NCBI GenBank assembly: GCA_916613615.1
Contig: OU744732.1
Location: 52,615,727-52,679,726, forward strand
From: Steromphala cineraria
Lineage: Eukaryota; Mollusca; Gastropoda; Trochida; Trochidae
Reading direction: 5' to 3'
Length of the DNA stretch: 64,000 nt
The number at the start of each line of letters is the position of its first letter. The stretch's first letter is position 1. The notes below the pieces were generated by a model that saw nothing but the letters and a program-made list of their open reading frames with translations, was not told the DNA's origin and did not search any database. Shown one piece after another: positions 10,289 through 21,473 of the stretch. A program made the position numbers and the translations under genes.

Positions 10289-10370
10289 TATACCCCCGCT
10301 ACGACGTAGTCGGGGGTATATATATAGCGCTGCGCGTGTCCTTCCGTGCGTGCGTGCGTGCGTCCGTCCG
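10289..10370. repeat. hairpin and (GTGC)n/(GTCC)n run
   Basis: TATACCCCCGCTACG pairs with CGTAGTCGGGGGTATA to make a perfect hairpin. A GTGCGTGCGTGCGTGC and GTCCGTCC microsatellite follows and leads straight into the 162-bp repeats. The hairpin may be the terminus of that repeat element; this is inference. Confidence 0.7.
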
Positions 10371-10373
10371 AAA

Positions 10374-10857
10374 TCGTTTCCGGAGCATTACTCTAAAACT
10401 ATACCACTTAGAAAGTTCAAATTTGGTATGGCAGTAGCCTATATGATGCTGTTTTGTCTTTTAGAGGTTTCATCTCAATGGCTCAAATAATTTTTGAAAT
10501 TTTGACCAACAAGCGTCCGATTTCTGGACTTTGTCTCGTTTCCGGAGCATAATTAGAAAACTATATCACTTGGAATTTTCATACTTTGTATGGCAGTAAC
10601 CTATATAATGCTGTTGTGCCTTTTAGGGGTTTCACTTCCAACGTTCAAATAATTTTTGAAATTTTGACCAAAAACGGTCAGATATTCGGACTTTGTGTCG
10701 TTTCCGGATCATTATTTAAAAACTATATCACTTGGAATTTTCAAACTTTGTATGGCAGTAACCTATATGATGCTGTTGTGCCTTTTAGGGGTTTCACTTC
10801 CAACGTTCAAATAATTTTTGAAATTTTGAACCAAAACAGTTCGAAAACAGTAGGTTG
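10374..10857 (+). repeat. 162-bp tandem repeat, three units
   Basis: The words TCGTTTCCGGA, CTATATCACTTGGAATTTTC, TATGGCAGTAACCTATAT and CAAATAATTTTTGAAATTTT recur with a spacing of 162 bp, starting near 10374, 10536 and 10698. The later two units are the most alike. Frames here read open for 90-150 codons but carry no domain and follow the repeat. Confidence 0.85.
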
Positions 10858-11359
10858 AGGATCAAGCTTGTAAATATATTTCCTAATGACAAACACATAC
10901 CGTACAAACATTGTAAATGTGACTGTTTTGCCTTCAAGTTATCTTTTGGGAAGTAACCAAAAGAAAGGGATTGTGACCTATTGTGATACTTATATGGACA
11001 CTGTATGAACATAGAACATGACTGATATTGTTACCACTGCAAAGAATACATATATTGGAATGTTGATGCCACTGCAAAGAATACATATATTGGAATATAA
11101 ATTGACCTACATCATGGTATCATTTATTAATATGTCTGGCTATATGAGAGCACTTTCCAATACGGACATGGCTTTGATCATAGTTGCAGTTTCGTGATGG
11201 AGGTTTTCTCCCTGATATTGAATATTAATCTGCTGTTAATATGAGATCTGTTGTTGCGATTATTTACTAATAAAATATAATCTGACATTGACTACTATTG
11301 ACAATGACAAATGTTTTATTGAATATAGGTAGGTAAGTCTTGTCAAAAAAATCTATCCA

Positions 11360-11620
11360 TAGTTTATAATAATAATGATGATGATATTTGTATCGCGCTA
11401 TTTACCTGCTCAAAGCGCTCCTTAACATTACCCTGAAGGAATTGTACTTTCAAAGCTGCTATAAATCGCTAAGCGCGACCATGTAGTTCTATATACATCC
11501 TATTTTCAGGTACCCATTTTAACAGCTAGGTGAACTGAGTGCAATGTGGATGGAGTGTCTTGCCAAGGGACACAACACAGACTGAGACCTAAGTCACAAA
11601 TTGGTGCATGGTGTCTTCAT
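11360..11620 (+). repeat. SINE-like dispersed repeat
   Basis: It starts at a short (AAT/GAT) run and contains CTCAAAGCGCTCC, then ACCCATTTTAACAGCTAGGTG, AACTGAGTGCAATGTGGATG and GTGTCTTGCCAAGGGACACAACAC. From memory this word set is typical of a conserved-domain SINE or other repeat common in invertebrate genomes; I cannot name the family with certainty. Confidence 0.45.
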
Positions 11621-11934
11621 CGGGATAATCTGGTGTGAAAGGCCAGCATTGTTGACTTTTATATATTTTTCATTAGTGAAATAAATTGAACAAAAAATGA
11701 CCCATTCAAATATTAAGTTTTTGTCCAAACCGCTAAACTGTATAACATTATACCAGAAAATGTTTGTTATTGATAATAGTATTTCCTCTTTTGCAAATAT
11801 AAAATTATATAAAGATGTATAAGAAATGTCATGGTAAAAGTTTTGAAGTCGTCCACAATGAAATATCTTTGTGACATTTTTTAATATCAATGCGATCATG
11901 GAAATAACTATTTGAACTGTCTAATATGGCATGC
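11621..11934. other. nothing recognised
   Basis: AT-rich sequence. The minus-strand frame of about 100 codons here has no recognisable domain. Confidence 0.5.
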
Positions 11935-12284
11935 TTTAAAGGGGCAGTAGCACGTTTTTTGACATTTTATATTTTCAATGTTTCACTGAATATTTTAAGT
12001 AAATGCCAAATGTATTACTTTGATAGTGTCAAAAATCTCTTTACACGAACCAATCATCCATAGTCAGAGAATAGATGATAAGGATTCACATAAAACCCAC
12101 TGGCAGCCATTTTTGTGTGAACACCTTTAATTTATTTTGTGCAAGAAAAGGAATCGCATGGCTTAACTTTACATTGTATATTTTATTCATTACTGCTTTA
12201 TTTAGATTTAGATTGGAATCATTAATGTTTATTTTCCTGACATCACCTTATATTCCCTTTAAAATCGTGCTACTATCCCTTTAA
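11935..12284 (+). mobile_element. MITE family M1, full-length
   Basis: TTTAAAGGGGCAGTAGCACG on the left and CGTGCTACTATCCCTTTAA on the right, about 350 bp, with one mismatched base in the right end. The internal block reads CTGGCAGCCATTTTTGTGTG, one base changed from the family form. Confidence 0.88.
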
Positions 12285-12619
12285 GAATTTACATCCTTTC
12301 TACTTCAGTCACAACTATACTTGTCAGCTTGAGTAATTGTCTGTGGCTACGCTCGTGTAAATGCATATTTAACGCTGAGGCAGTGTTGCAATCTCATTGT
12401 AATCGTTTCGTAGCATGATAACATTTTTTTTTGTATTAACGTCATAAACTCGTTTGACCTTGCATATACATAATTGTGTTATAAGTCCCCATTTATCTAT
12501 AGCAATAAATCGATGCGGCCATTCCCTTAGTTTTTGTCTGGTTGATTAATTCATTAATGATGTTTTTCATTTCATATGAGGTGAAAATATGTTGTAAAAT
12601 AAACAAATAAAAGGTACAA

Positions 12620-14072
12620 ATATATTTAGGTAGGTAGGTAGGTGAAATTAAGGGCGAAGTTTGGGCCAAAGATGACCTACATGCGCCCGGCACTAGGAGT
12701 GATTATTGAGAGTTAAAAACGTTTAAAAGTTAAAATTGAGCATAAAATGTTATATGAGATCATATTTGCCAGTGTTCTTGACAAAATTCAAAACTGATCT
12801 TTGGACTTCACCAAACATCAAATTTTCACCAAGAATAGATCTCAGTGAGAAATTATTTGATTTGGACATAACAACCTCTCTGAGTTCTTCACGATGATTT
12901 TTATGTCCCTCACATTCAACAAGATAATGAAGGACAGTCTCTGGACAATTATTAAAACAATGAACACATGAAGGAGATGAATCATTGACTATAAAGTGCT
13001 TGTAAGCATTGAGTCCACAATGGCCAAGTCTTAAACGAGTGAGAATAACTTCGTCTCTCCGGTTTTGTCGACGAATTTTAGCGTGCTTAACCACTTTAGG
13101 ACATGAGCTGTGCATATGTCTGGCAGTGTTGCCCCTATCCCAGTCGTTTTGCCACTGTTCATAGATTGTTGTATTCACAGCAGCATAGATATCCTTTGGG
13201 ACTGGATATACATCCTCAAAATCCACGTAGGGTTTGGATAAGGACGATTTTGCAAGCTGGTCAGCTTTCTCGTTTCCATGGAGACCTACATGTGCAGGAA
13301 CCCATACTATGTCACAGCTTATATATGCTTCATTCAAAACAGTACCAAGATGTAATATTTCATATAGAATGTCACTGCGTTGCCCGTTTGCACCTGAGTC
13401 AATGGCTTGAACCGCTGCTAAGGAATCTGTAAAAATGATTGATTCAAGATTGTGATTTTTTACCCACACTAGAGCCATTAGAATAGCTGTTAATTCTGCG
13501 GCAAAAACTGACAAACGATCTTGTAATCTAAACAGTTCTTCTACTTCTAAAGATGGAATATAGAAAGCTGCGCCAACGTGTCCTGTAACAGGGTCTTTAG
13601 ACGCATCTGTATAAATATGGTTAAATCCATGGTAGCGTGTATTGATGAAATCTGATGCTACTGATTTTATGATAATAGGACTCATTTGTTTATGTATAAC
13701 TGAGGTCAAATCGGTATTAAGTGATGGTTGGGTAAGACACCATGGGGCTGATTTGGGGAGCTTGAATGGGGAATTAAGTTGTAAATCTTGAATTTTGCAC
13801 TTGTGAGCGAGTTGTCGAGCCGCTAACCCAAAGGGTAGTTTGCCATGGCTCCAATCACACATGACATATTCAACGCACTCATTTAACACGTCTCTTGAAG
13901 AATGATAATCAGAGGATGATGTCAAGGAGAGATAAGTTTTGAGTGCGGACTTTTGACGGCAGTATGCAAGAGGAGGTTCAGAACACTCTACCTGCATAGC
14001 AGCTACGGGAGTTGTTGGAAATGCCCCTGTAGCAATTCTTAAAGCTAAAATATATTTACAAAATTTACACGA
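12620..14072 (-). mobile_element. 5'-truncated non-LTR retrotransposon (LINE)
   Basis: A minus-strand element with the end of a reverse transcriptase, a complete RNase H domain and a zinc-knuckle-like C-terminus (see the coding entry). About 110 bp of 3' UTR and a CCTACCTACCTACCTA tail (12626-12641) follow. Truncation at the 5' end and a simple-repeat tail are hallmarks of target-primed reverse transcription. The RNase H domain places it near the I/Nimb/jockey branches; the exact clade is uncertain. Confidence 0.85.
12750..14072 (-). pseudogene. LINE ORF2 fragment: RT thumb, RNase H, CCHC-like tail
   Basis: The frame is open from an in-frame stop at 14073-14075 to the terminator at 12750. 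The first residues, ALRIATGAF then TTPVAAMQVEC and EPPL, match the RT-thumb motif upstream of RNase H in such elements. RNase H follows with all four expected acidic residues: YTDASK, AAELTAI, FTDSLAAVQA and HGNEKADQLA. Near the C-terminus CVHC, then HYLVEC, is a Cys/His motif also seen in this group. The first Met is at 13997, but it is only an internal residue of the lost full-length protein. No stops or shifts interrupt about 430 codons, so the copy is fairly young. Without RT palm and endonuclease it cannot transpose alone. Confidence 0.88.
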
Positions 14073-14357
14073 TTACGCATCCTTTAGCAGTTAAGCTATC
14101 GTGATTGCCTGACGTTTTGACATGTTTATGTTTGTTCCATACACATATTCCCCCTTTACACCATTTTATTTCCAATTTCTGTTGTTTCACCGAAACTGTT
14201 GTCCTGCTAGCTGGATGGTTGCCGAGTCTGACTGTTGTTTGAAATAATGTTGTTTCAATTTGTATGAATACGCTTTTTCATCGCTATTTTCTGAGGTTAC
14301 TAATATTTTATTAACGCTTCAATAACTAAAACATATTTAACCGGAATCCAAAGCTCA

Positions 14358-14450
14358 AGTCTCAATCTTATTAAAATATGATCTATCTGCTACACTGCGT
14401 AAAGTAGTGAAGAAATTATGTTATTATTCTAATGAGATCTTAAGTCTATG
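14358..14450. repeat. foldback element, family D
   Basis: CAATCTTATTAAAATATGATC pairs imperfectly with the right half (ATTATTCTAATGAGATC) around CTACACTGCGTAAAGTAGTG. It is related to the longer copy at 48321-48460 and to the half-copy at 14521-14610. Confidence 0.65.
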
Positions 14451-14520
14451 TTTATGAGCACAATTGCACTTTTTCAAAAATAAGAAATAAAACACATGTT
14501 TTTTTTATAAATTAAAAATT

Positions 14521-14610
14521 GCAATAAATCATATTCGACACAAAAGATACTACATGCGTATCGTAGTGAAGCAATAAAGATCATTTGAATATTTGAATAA
14601 GATTAGGTTT
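14521..14610. repeat. foldback element family D, half copy
   Basis: CTACATGCGTATCGTAGTG, then AAGCAATAAAGATCATTTG and AATAAGATT correspond to one arm of the element at 48321-48460. The left arm is strongly degraded. Confidence 0.5.
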
Positions 14611-15511
14611 TCACCTATGTTACGAGGACTGCGGAAAAATAGTTATATAAAGTGAAATTACAAAATTAATCATACCACAGAAAAATTATCCTACATTTGT
14701 AGATCATGTGTATGTCACGTGGTTAATTCTAAGGGTAGGGTATCATGTTTTCGTACAAAAATGAAAGGATCTCTTTAACAAGTACTTATTGTATAAAATA
14801 TTTTAAAAGCAATAAAATAGGTATCAAGTTCAAGTAAGCTATGAAAGTTCCTTTCCTCACCTGGAATGGTTTAAAGCTTTCCCCACTAAAACATGTAAGC
14901 CTTTGCTTGATATATTGATAATAATGTTGATAACTTACATTGGACTGGTTTTAATTTTCATTAAATAAATTAAAATTATCAAAGGGGGTCATTTGCTGAA
15001 ACTTTCAGTCAAAAAAAACCAACATGCCAAGCGCCTTTGAAAATTGAAATTGCAGCATAAAAAGTATTTTCTGACATGAAGCATTCGTAAAATATCTTGT
15101 TAAGGTGTTTATGATGCATTTACGCCCAATATCTATATGCCTATACCATACATGACATTAACATCTTTAAAATGTTTGTAACTTTATATAGCTTGATGAA
15201 TTAAGTTAACACTTTCATCTCTATTTAATTCGACTCACTTAATAAATGCTCTTCAAGATAACAATCCATAACAAATTTAAGAGCCACTCCGTGAGTTGTT
15301 GGGGGTTAAAAATGCTAAATTTACCCAATTATCTCATCTGATAGGGAAGTAACACGAAAACATCAGTTCAAAGCTTATAGTGACAAGAGGAAGGTTTGAA
15401 GTCGCGATTGTGATCGAAAATCGGACAATAACGCACGTTAATCAGTAATTTTGGAAACTTATCTAAAATTCAGAATAATAGATTCGAAATGATAATCTTT
15501 AAAAGGTTATA
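14611..15511. other. nothing recognised
   Basis: AT-rich unique-looking DNA up to the Tc1 insertion, without a supported gene. Confidence 0.55.
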
Positions 15512-15513
15512 TA

Positions 15514-17048
15514 ACTAAACCCCTGCTCAAAAGAAAGTATACCAAGGATTTGAAGAAGCATGGAAGAAAAACAGATGAAGATATGGAATCAATTTTTGTA
15601 TATATCAGTAGAGTGGTATTTTAACATAACTAATGCAAACGTTCATGTCAATAAAACAGAAACTGAATGCCCAACAGAGGTACAAAGACACATGGGGTCA
15701 AAAATTCACAATTCTCAATATGACTGTCAAGCTGTATATGCTGAAAATGAGATCGTAAGTAAAGGAATAGTCCTTCAACACGTGTTCAATACCGAGTATG
15801 TCCACCATGGGCATCAATGCATGCCTGAGCTCGCCGCCGCATCGATGACGTCAAACGCCGGATGACGTTGGGAGTCAGTCGCTGCCATTCATCATTTAGA
15901 CACTGTTCTAAGGCTTGAAGATTGTCCGGTTGTGCTGGTCGTCTCCTGACTTGACGGTCAAGGTGGTCCCACAGGTGTTCTATAGGATTCATGTCTGGTG
16001 AGCACGCGGGCCAGGGCAAGACCTGAATGTTGGCGGTGTTTAGAAAGTCTTGTGTTAGCCTAGCAGTATGTTGGCGAGCATTGTTCTGCTGAAAGATAAT
16101 CCCGCGTGGCTGTTGTTGAATGAAAGGCTGCACGACTGGTCGCAAGATCTCATCACGATACCTCTGCGCATTAAGATTGCCACGAATAACTACCAGCCTC
16201 GTCTTGAGATCACCGCATATACCTCCCCAGATCATCACACCACCGCCTCCAAATGGCACCACTTGCTGGATACAGTTTGGCGCTAAACGTTCCCCTTGCC
16301 TTCTGTAGACTCGCTGCCGACCATCACACCGGAACAAGGCAAACCTACTCTCATCCGAAAACAGAATACGTCTCCAAACTCGTACTTGCCAGCGTTGAAC
16401 TCGTCGGGCCCATATCAGCGTCACGCCACGGTAGGGTCGACGTGCTCGAATACCAGCCTGACGTAATCTGCGGTACACCGTGTGTCTACTGACCGGATGT
16501 CCCAGTGCCGTCGCTGCTGTTTCTGTCGCAGTGACGAACCGGTTTCTTAAGTGAATAACCCGGATATGACGGTCTTCAACGGGCGTGGTGACCCGTGGTC
16601 TACCACTTCTAGGCCTGTCTAACGTCTGACCTGTCTGACGAAGTCGTTGCATTAATCGGGAAATGCAAACACGCGTGCATCCAAACGTTCTGACAATGGC
16701 GACGTGTGTGGCACCATGCTGGGCCATACCAATGGCTCTCTCTCTCTGTATTGCCGTTAACCTCGGCATTTCTTTCATGTGTTTTTTGTTGCTACTGTCT
16801 TGATGTACAGTATCATGTGTTTTATACAGTGATTTTGCACATGCATTACATGGGATGCGACTCAACGTCATCATTGGTAAAATCACGTGTTGCATGAAAG
16901 TTCTCACTATTCTCCGCTTATTGTCAATGAAAACAGTGTGTTGTGTTCCTGCGACGTGTTTAAGAATCATTTCATAAATAAAATCTAGGTATTAAAACAA
17001 TTATTCAAATTTTTTCTTGGTATACTTTCTTTTGAGCAGGGGTTTAGT
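15514..17048 (-). mobile_element. Tc1-like transposon, nearly complete, with intact inverted ends
   Basis: The left end reads ACTAAACCCCTGCTCAAAAG then AAAGTATACCAAG. The right end is its perfect reverse complement over more than 30 bp. The right flank begins AT/TA and the left has TA just outside, in keeping with TA target duplication with one altered base. The length is about 1535 bp, normal for the superfamily. It encodes one transposase on the minus strand. The highly similar ends suggest a recent insertion. Confidence 0.93.
15786..16769 (-). CDS. Tc1-like transposase with second catalytic Asp replaced by Asn
   Basis: 327 codons from the Met of MPRLTAIQRERAIGM, the usual Tc1 start; the frame is also open for 67 codons upstream, but that part looks like leader. 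It would bind the element's ends and cut and paste at TA. A paired helix-turn-helix DNA-binding region with a GRPRVTTP linker comes first. In the DDE domain the first Asp is in ILFSDESRF and the Glu is in PDMNPIEHLW. The second Asp motif, normally QQDNA, reads QQNNA (AAC codon at 16083-16085), a single G-to-A change that should abolish catalysis. The stretch between RRPYRG and LFSDE is also about a dozen residues shorter than usual. The frame is otherwise open. It is a probable recent but dead copy. Confidence 0.9.
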   Translation of the reverse strand: MPRLTAIQRERAIGMAQHGATHVAIVRTFGCTRVCISRLMQRLRQTGQTLDRPRSGRPRVTTPVEDRHIRVIHLRNRFVTATETAATALGHPVSRHTVYRRLRQAGIRARRPYRGVTLIWARRVQRWQVRVWRRILFSDESRFALFRCDGRQRVYRRQGERLAPNCIQQVVPFGGGGVMIWGGICGDLKTRLVVIRGNLNAQRYRDEILRPVVQPFIQQQPRGIIFQQNNARQHTARLTQDFLNTANIQVLPWPACSPDMNPIEHLWDHLDRQVRRRPAQPDNLQALEQCLNDEWQRLTPNVIRRLTSSMRRRAQACIDAHGGHTRY

Positions 17049-17245
17049 ATTAATGTTAATTTGACGTTTGAATTTGGCTTCGTTAATACATATGACAGCT
17101 ATAAGATTTTCATTGATAACAAGTAGTTATTATAACAATGAATACACTGTATGTGTGATATATTTTTATTTATATAATGAATTATACCATTTACATTCGT
17201 ATTGATCAAATCAAAACATATATGATGACAATCACGGAATGGCTC

Positions 17246-17601
17246 TTTAAAGGGGCAGTAGTACGTATTTTGATAATTTTATATTTCAAATTTTTCACTG
17301 ATAATTGTAAGTTAATACTTAATGCATTATTTTGACAGTGTCAAAAATCTCAATACACAAGCCAATCAACCATAGTCAGAGGACAAAGTATGAAGATTCA
17401 CATACAATCCATTGGCGGCCATTTTGTGTAAATTCATTATGTGTAAGAACAAGTAATCGCATCGCTAAACTTTACGTTATATAGTTGAATTATTACTGCT
17501 CCATTTAGTTTAAATACATTGTCTTTCGGTTTGAACCATTTATTTTCATTTTCCTGACATCACCTTATATTCCCCCTAAAAACGTGCTACTGCCCCTTTA
17601 A
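17246..17601 (+). mobile_element. MITE family M1, full-length
   Basis: TTTAAAGGGGCAGTAGTACG to CGTGCTACTGCCCCTTTAA, 356 bp, with TTAA at both ends. The conserved internal GGCGGCCATTTTGTG is present, with a deletion directly after it that removes GAACACCTT. Confidence 0.9.
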
Positions 17602-18780
17602 CAATTTAATGTATATGTTGTGCAGTCAATTTGGAGTACAATTGTACGTATTTTACTAATGTCTGACAATTCCATTTTGTAATTTAGACATGAGGTTAAT
17701 TATATGATAATACCAATCTCTCATTAATGCTGCTGTATATTTTTTAATGTTTTATCAGAATGCTTTGAAGATGAATTATCTTAAAAGGTCTTAGCCTACA
17801 AACTCTATATAATACCCTATATTGCATAAAACCTGGCTGGAAATAGATACCTTTAACAGCTTATATGGAATTATATACTGGCCTGGATCGATATAAAGGC
17901 AATGAAATGAAAACAGAGACCCGTAACTGAACAACAACAGCGATGTTTATTGCATGCAATGTCAAATCCCACGATACTGTGTCAGTTTGGAATGGACCAA
18001 TTATCCACTTGTCACTCTGACATTTCCGATGTCAATTTCATCTAATATCGCTATCTATCTATCAATCAATATAAGAGTTTCTGACATTCAATGGTTTCTG
18101 TGCTGGTACTTTGTACCTGAATTATCTGAAAAATGTGCTTTGCAAATAATTCTTTTGTTGAAATTATAATATTTAATTAATATGACATAGAGTATGATAA
18201 AACTAGTATACATGCAAATGGGATGTGTAATTTGACTCCTGCGCAGTTATATATCCGCTATTGTGTAATTTGTATTTTCCGTTTTAGGGGGATCATCAAC
18301 AAAATTGAATCAAAAGGATATATGCCTATAACTGGTATTCGTGAAAATTGGAATTGCTGTTATTAGATTACAAAATGTTTGTAATATACTTTGAAAGAGG
18401 AAAATGTAAGATATTTAAAGCATATGATGTATTGAGGCTCTTATCAAATCCAAATACAATAAAATGAAAATCACGTGCACTATCAGGAAGCACGTATTTT
18501 GTGTTAAACGGAAATCTCACCTAATATAACCAATGGCAAAGGTAGTAAATCAAAAGTAACCGTTCTTAAATACACACCACGTTTAGTTAAGCTACGGGAA
18601 TCCATTTCCTTTTTCCTAATTTGTAGAAGGTGCTCACACAAAAATGGTCGCAAGCATTTTTCGCTTGATACTTGATGTTTTCATCCTCTACTTCAGATAC
18701 TGAGATGTATTCCCCTCTGAAGGTTATACATTTGGCATAAATAAGTTTTAATGGTGGGAAAATAGAAAATTAATATTTAA
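17602..18780. other. nothing recognised
   Basis: AT-rich DNA. A 71-codon frame near 17954-18169 has no domain and no splice signals that would support it. Confidence 0.55.
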
Positions 18781-18782
18781 AA

Positions 18783-19190
18783 CAAGAGTCATTTGAAGAT
18801 GACATATCCCACCGGTACTAAATAAACAAAGTCCTCTGTCGAAATTATAAGTTCCGTTTCACTTGGAACCACCAAAAATAAATATCTGAAGAAGTTTAAA
18901 ATCATAAAAGACACGTTGTCATATGCTGCCTGATGCATGTACCAAGTTTCAGTGAGCTACGTCAAAAACTTTTTAAAGTTCTGCTCCTTTTTCTAACTTT
19001 AGTTTACATGGAAACCGCAAAAAATAAAACTCAGAAGAAGTTGAAAATACTAAAAGACACAACAACAAATGTTGACTGATCGATATATCAATGAGCTAGG
19101 TCATATACTTTTTGAGTTATAATCCGGATACCAAAGGTTACGGACGGACAGTCCGGATGATGATATTTAATGAAGATTGAGCGACTGTCC
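18783..19190 (+). repeat. dispersed repeat with two related 130-150-bp halves
   Basis: The order ACCACCAAAAATAAA, CTGAAGAAGTTTAAAAT, AAAAGACAC, TTTCAGTGAGCTACGTC, AACTTTTT is repeated in the second half as AACCGCAAAAAATAAA, CAGAAGAAGTTGAAAAT, AAAAGACAC, ATCAATGAGCTAGGTC, ACTTTTTGAG. It ends in GGACGGACAGTCCGG. A partly similar module is at 40630-40960. The family is unknown to me. Confidence 0.6.
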
Positions 19191-19191
19191 C

Positions 19192-19560
19192 TTTAAAGAG
19201 ACAGTAGCACGTTTTAAGGGAGAATATAAGGTGATGTCAGGAAAATGAAAATTAATGGTTCCAATTGAAGACAACGTATTTAAACTAAATGAAGCATAAA
19301 TAATTCAAATATATAACGTGAAGTATGCCCATGCGATTTCTTTTTCTTACACAAAATGAATTAAAGCTGGGTGTTCACACAAAATGGCCGCCAATGGATT
19401 TTATGTGAATCTTCATACTTTGTCCTCTGACTATGGATGATTGACTTGTGTAATGAGATTTATGACACTATCAAAATAATACATTTAGCAATAACGTATA
19501 AATATCAGTGAAAATTTTAAAATATAAAATTATGAAATAAACGTGCTACTGCCCCTTTAA
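19192..19560 (-). mobile_element. MITE family M1, full-length
   Basis: Reverse orientation, with ends TTTAAAGAGACAGTAGCACG and CGTGCTACTGCCCCTTTAA. The inner block reads AAAATGGCCGCCAATGGATT on this strand. It is separated by only a few bases from the preceding dispersed repeat. Confidence 0.9.
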
Positions 19561-20840
19561 AATGAAGATCGATCGACAAAGTCCCACAACGTTACTGTAA
19601 AACTTGCAATTTTTATTATCTCAACTTTTCCATTTACAAAGTTCATTTCACTTTATGCCAGTTGACAATAATGAGAAAATCTCTATTATTCAGAAGCACG
19701 AAGTGGAAATGGTTCATTGAAAGTGTATTGATTATCGTTGTGTCTATTTGCTTGTTCAGTTGTTTAAACACAAAAATATGAACTCAACGCATAGAAATAA
19801 TTCCGAATCCAATTTTATAAAATCTGATTTGAGTGAGAGTCAGGATATGTTGATGGACTGAATCACAACATACAGCTGCATACCTTAAATTTGTTCATTT
19901 GCTTGTGTATCTTAGTGCAAATATCATGTAAATTGGGTTTCATTTTGACGTTCATAAAATAACTCCAGGAGCACCTTCAAGCGACAACCAATTATCCTAA
20001 GGTAACTAATCATCCCAAAACCATATTTGTGAAATTCCGATTTTCGTAAATTCCGATTTAACTATTCCATATAAACATTGTATGTAAGAAATCAGTACAA
20101 TTACATTACATTAATGCAAAGGAACAAATATGACTTAGGTCTAAAGCTTTTGATCACTAATGAAGGATTTTGTAGCGAAAAATACAAGTAGTGTTTTCGA
20201 AATTTTGACCCCTGGTCATTTCAGTGCCCTGCCAAATTAGCTACGGTTATCTTTAAGGTATGACGTACGAATATGGTAACGCAAACTGAATGTTAACTTA
20301 TGTACTCAAATTTCAACATTATCCGTTTCGTTTTCGCATGGCTAGGATGCCCCAAAGACATTCCAAATTACATGATATATTTGCACTAAAAACGCAGGGA
20401 AGTGAACAAACTTAAGATACGCAGCTGTAAATGATAAACGGTAAAGTAAGTGGTCTTTGTATCTAGTGTCACTTATAGGGACATTTTCATAAAATAATCA
20501 ATTAAACTGTGATGTATTGAATTTTCTGGAATTAATCTGGCCATATAGTACTGTTTCACCGGGGGATATTTGGCTTTATAGCCAGTTTTCCGGGGGAAAA
20601 GAGAATATGGAGGAAATTCCATTGCATGACATATCATCATGTGATATTTCGTCAACTTCTGTTTTTATTTAAAATCATACTGTCCCCTTTAACATTGACC
20701 CTATGGGAAAAAATTTTTATTGCAGAAAATGAAAGAACATACTTTGTATAATCGATCTAGACTGATCTTACACACTGATTGTTCACAAAAAGAGCGATAA
20801 CAGCGGATTTAAAAATCCCGCTAGTGGCCAGCGGAAATTG
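19561..20840. other. nothing firm; possible MITE end at 20680-20691
   Basis: AT-rich. ATACTGTCCCCTTTAA at its right resembles the end of a TTAA-type MITE, and a GGGACA word near 20479 could be the other end, but the match is too short to claim. Confidence 0.4.
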
Positions 20841-20859
20841 GCTGTAGACATTATCGAGG

Positions 20860-20960
20860 TCAAAGAGCATTGCGCATGCCCAGATTGAAGGGAAATCTCA
20901 CATAACTGGTTAGCGCGTTCGCTTGCGCTAAAAATACCTTTGCAATATGGCTGCCATCGG
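20860..20960 (+). promoter_or_regulatory. promoter-like segment of a candidate small gene
   Basis: The segment is GC-richer than its surroundings. It holds TGCGCATGCCC (20871-20881), one base from the NRF1 consensus, and CAATATGGCTGCC over the start codon (20943-20955), close to the YY1 motif that often sits at the start of TATA-less housekeeping genes. Both are motif matches only. Confidence 0.4.
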
Positions 20961-21081
20961 TCGAGTTAGTCAGCGGGCTCAATTTGAGCGATGGAAAATA
21001 GTGAGGGAGACCATTATTATGCCATTGATGTTAATACTGAGTACTCAACGAGATTCCAGCAGAGCGACTTCTAGCTGCATG
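20947..21081 (+). CDS. candidate first coding exon of a small protein
   Basis: 45 codons from ATG to CATG|GTAAGA, a strong splice donor, ending in phase 0. The peptide begins MAAIGRVSQRAQFERWKIV, then has a short hydrophobic run (IIMPLMLILS) and a polar Ser/Arg-rich end. Two later acceptors continue in phase 0 to a natural stop: 22829 (29 codons) and 24596 (17 codons, with AATAAA downstream). The acceptor at 21353 gives an immediate stop. I do not recognise the protein. The start context, donor and local composition make a real exon plausible, but without transcript or homologue it stays tentative. Confidence 0.4.
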
Positions 21082-21352
21082 GTAAGATATCACCTTTTCT
21101 ATGAACTTAAGATATATTGCGGGGATCCCGTCGACAACACAACGGCCTAAACCGAAACTTGGCACGAATGCTCTACATCTTTTCTCGGATAGCAAGCTGT
21201 ATAGTCACCTTTTCGACTACCACAAACAAAAATTTAAATCAGTCTTTTCTTAATAATATAATTCCACGAATCGAGCATGATATGATTTTTAAAAAGTCAG
21301 GAACGATCGCTACCATGTATGTGTATTAGCTACCTATTTACGTTTATTTCAG

Positions 21353-21473
21353 GCCTGAACCGTCTCACGAGGAAATGTCTTGCTTGACTGAGTGATCCCA
21401 CTCACCAGCTGCTCACAGATCAAAACACGGAGGAAGGGGGTGTTTTCTAGAGGGGCATGACATTTGGAATAAG
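21353..21473 (+). other. possible non-coding or alternative exon
   Basis: It follows TTTATTTCAG and ends before AAG|GTTGGA. It is GC-richer than the flanks. If joined to the 20947 exon it ends translation after one codon (GCC TGA), so it would be an untranslated or decay-inducing exon, or part of a long non-coding RNA. Confidence 0.3.

Noticed and set aside
10047..10858. Frames of 147 and 90 codons after the Kv gene
   Set aside because: They follow the 162-bp tandem repeat and its hairpin; the peptide repeats with the DNA unit.
15560..15865. 101-codon plus-strand frame inside the Tc1 element
   Set aside because: It lies antisense to the 3' end of the transposase and in the non-coding part of the transposon; no domain.
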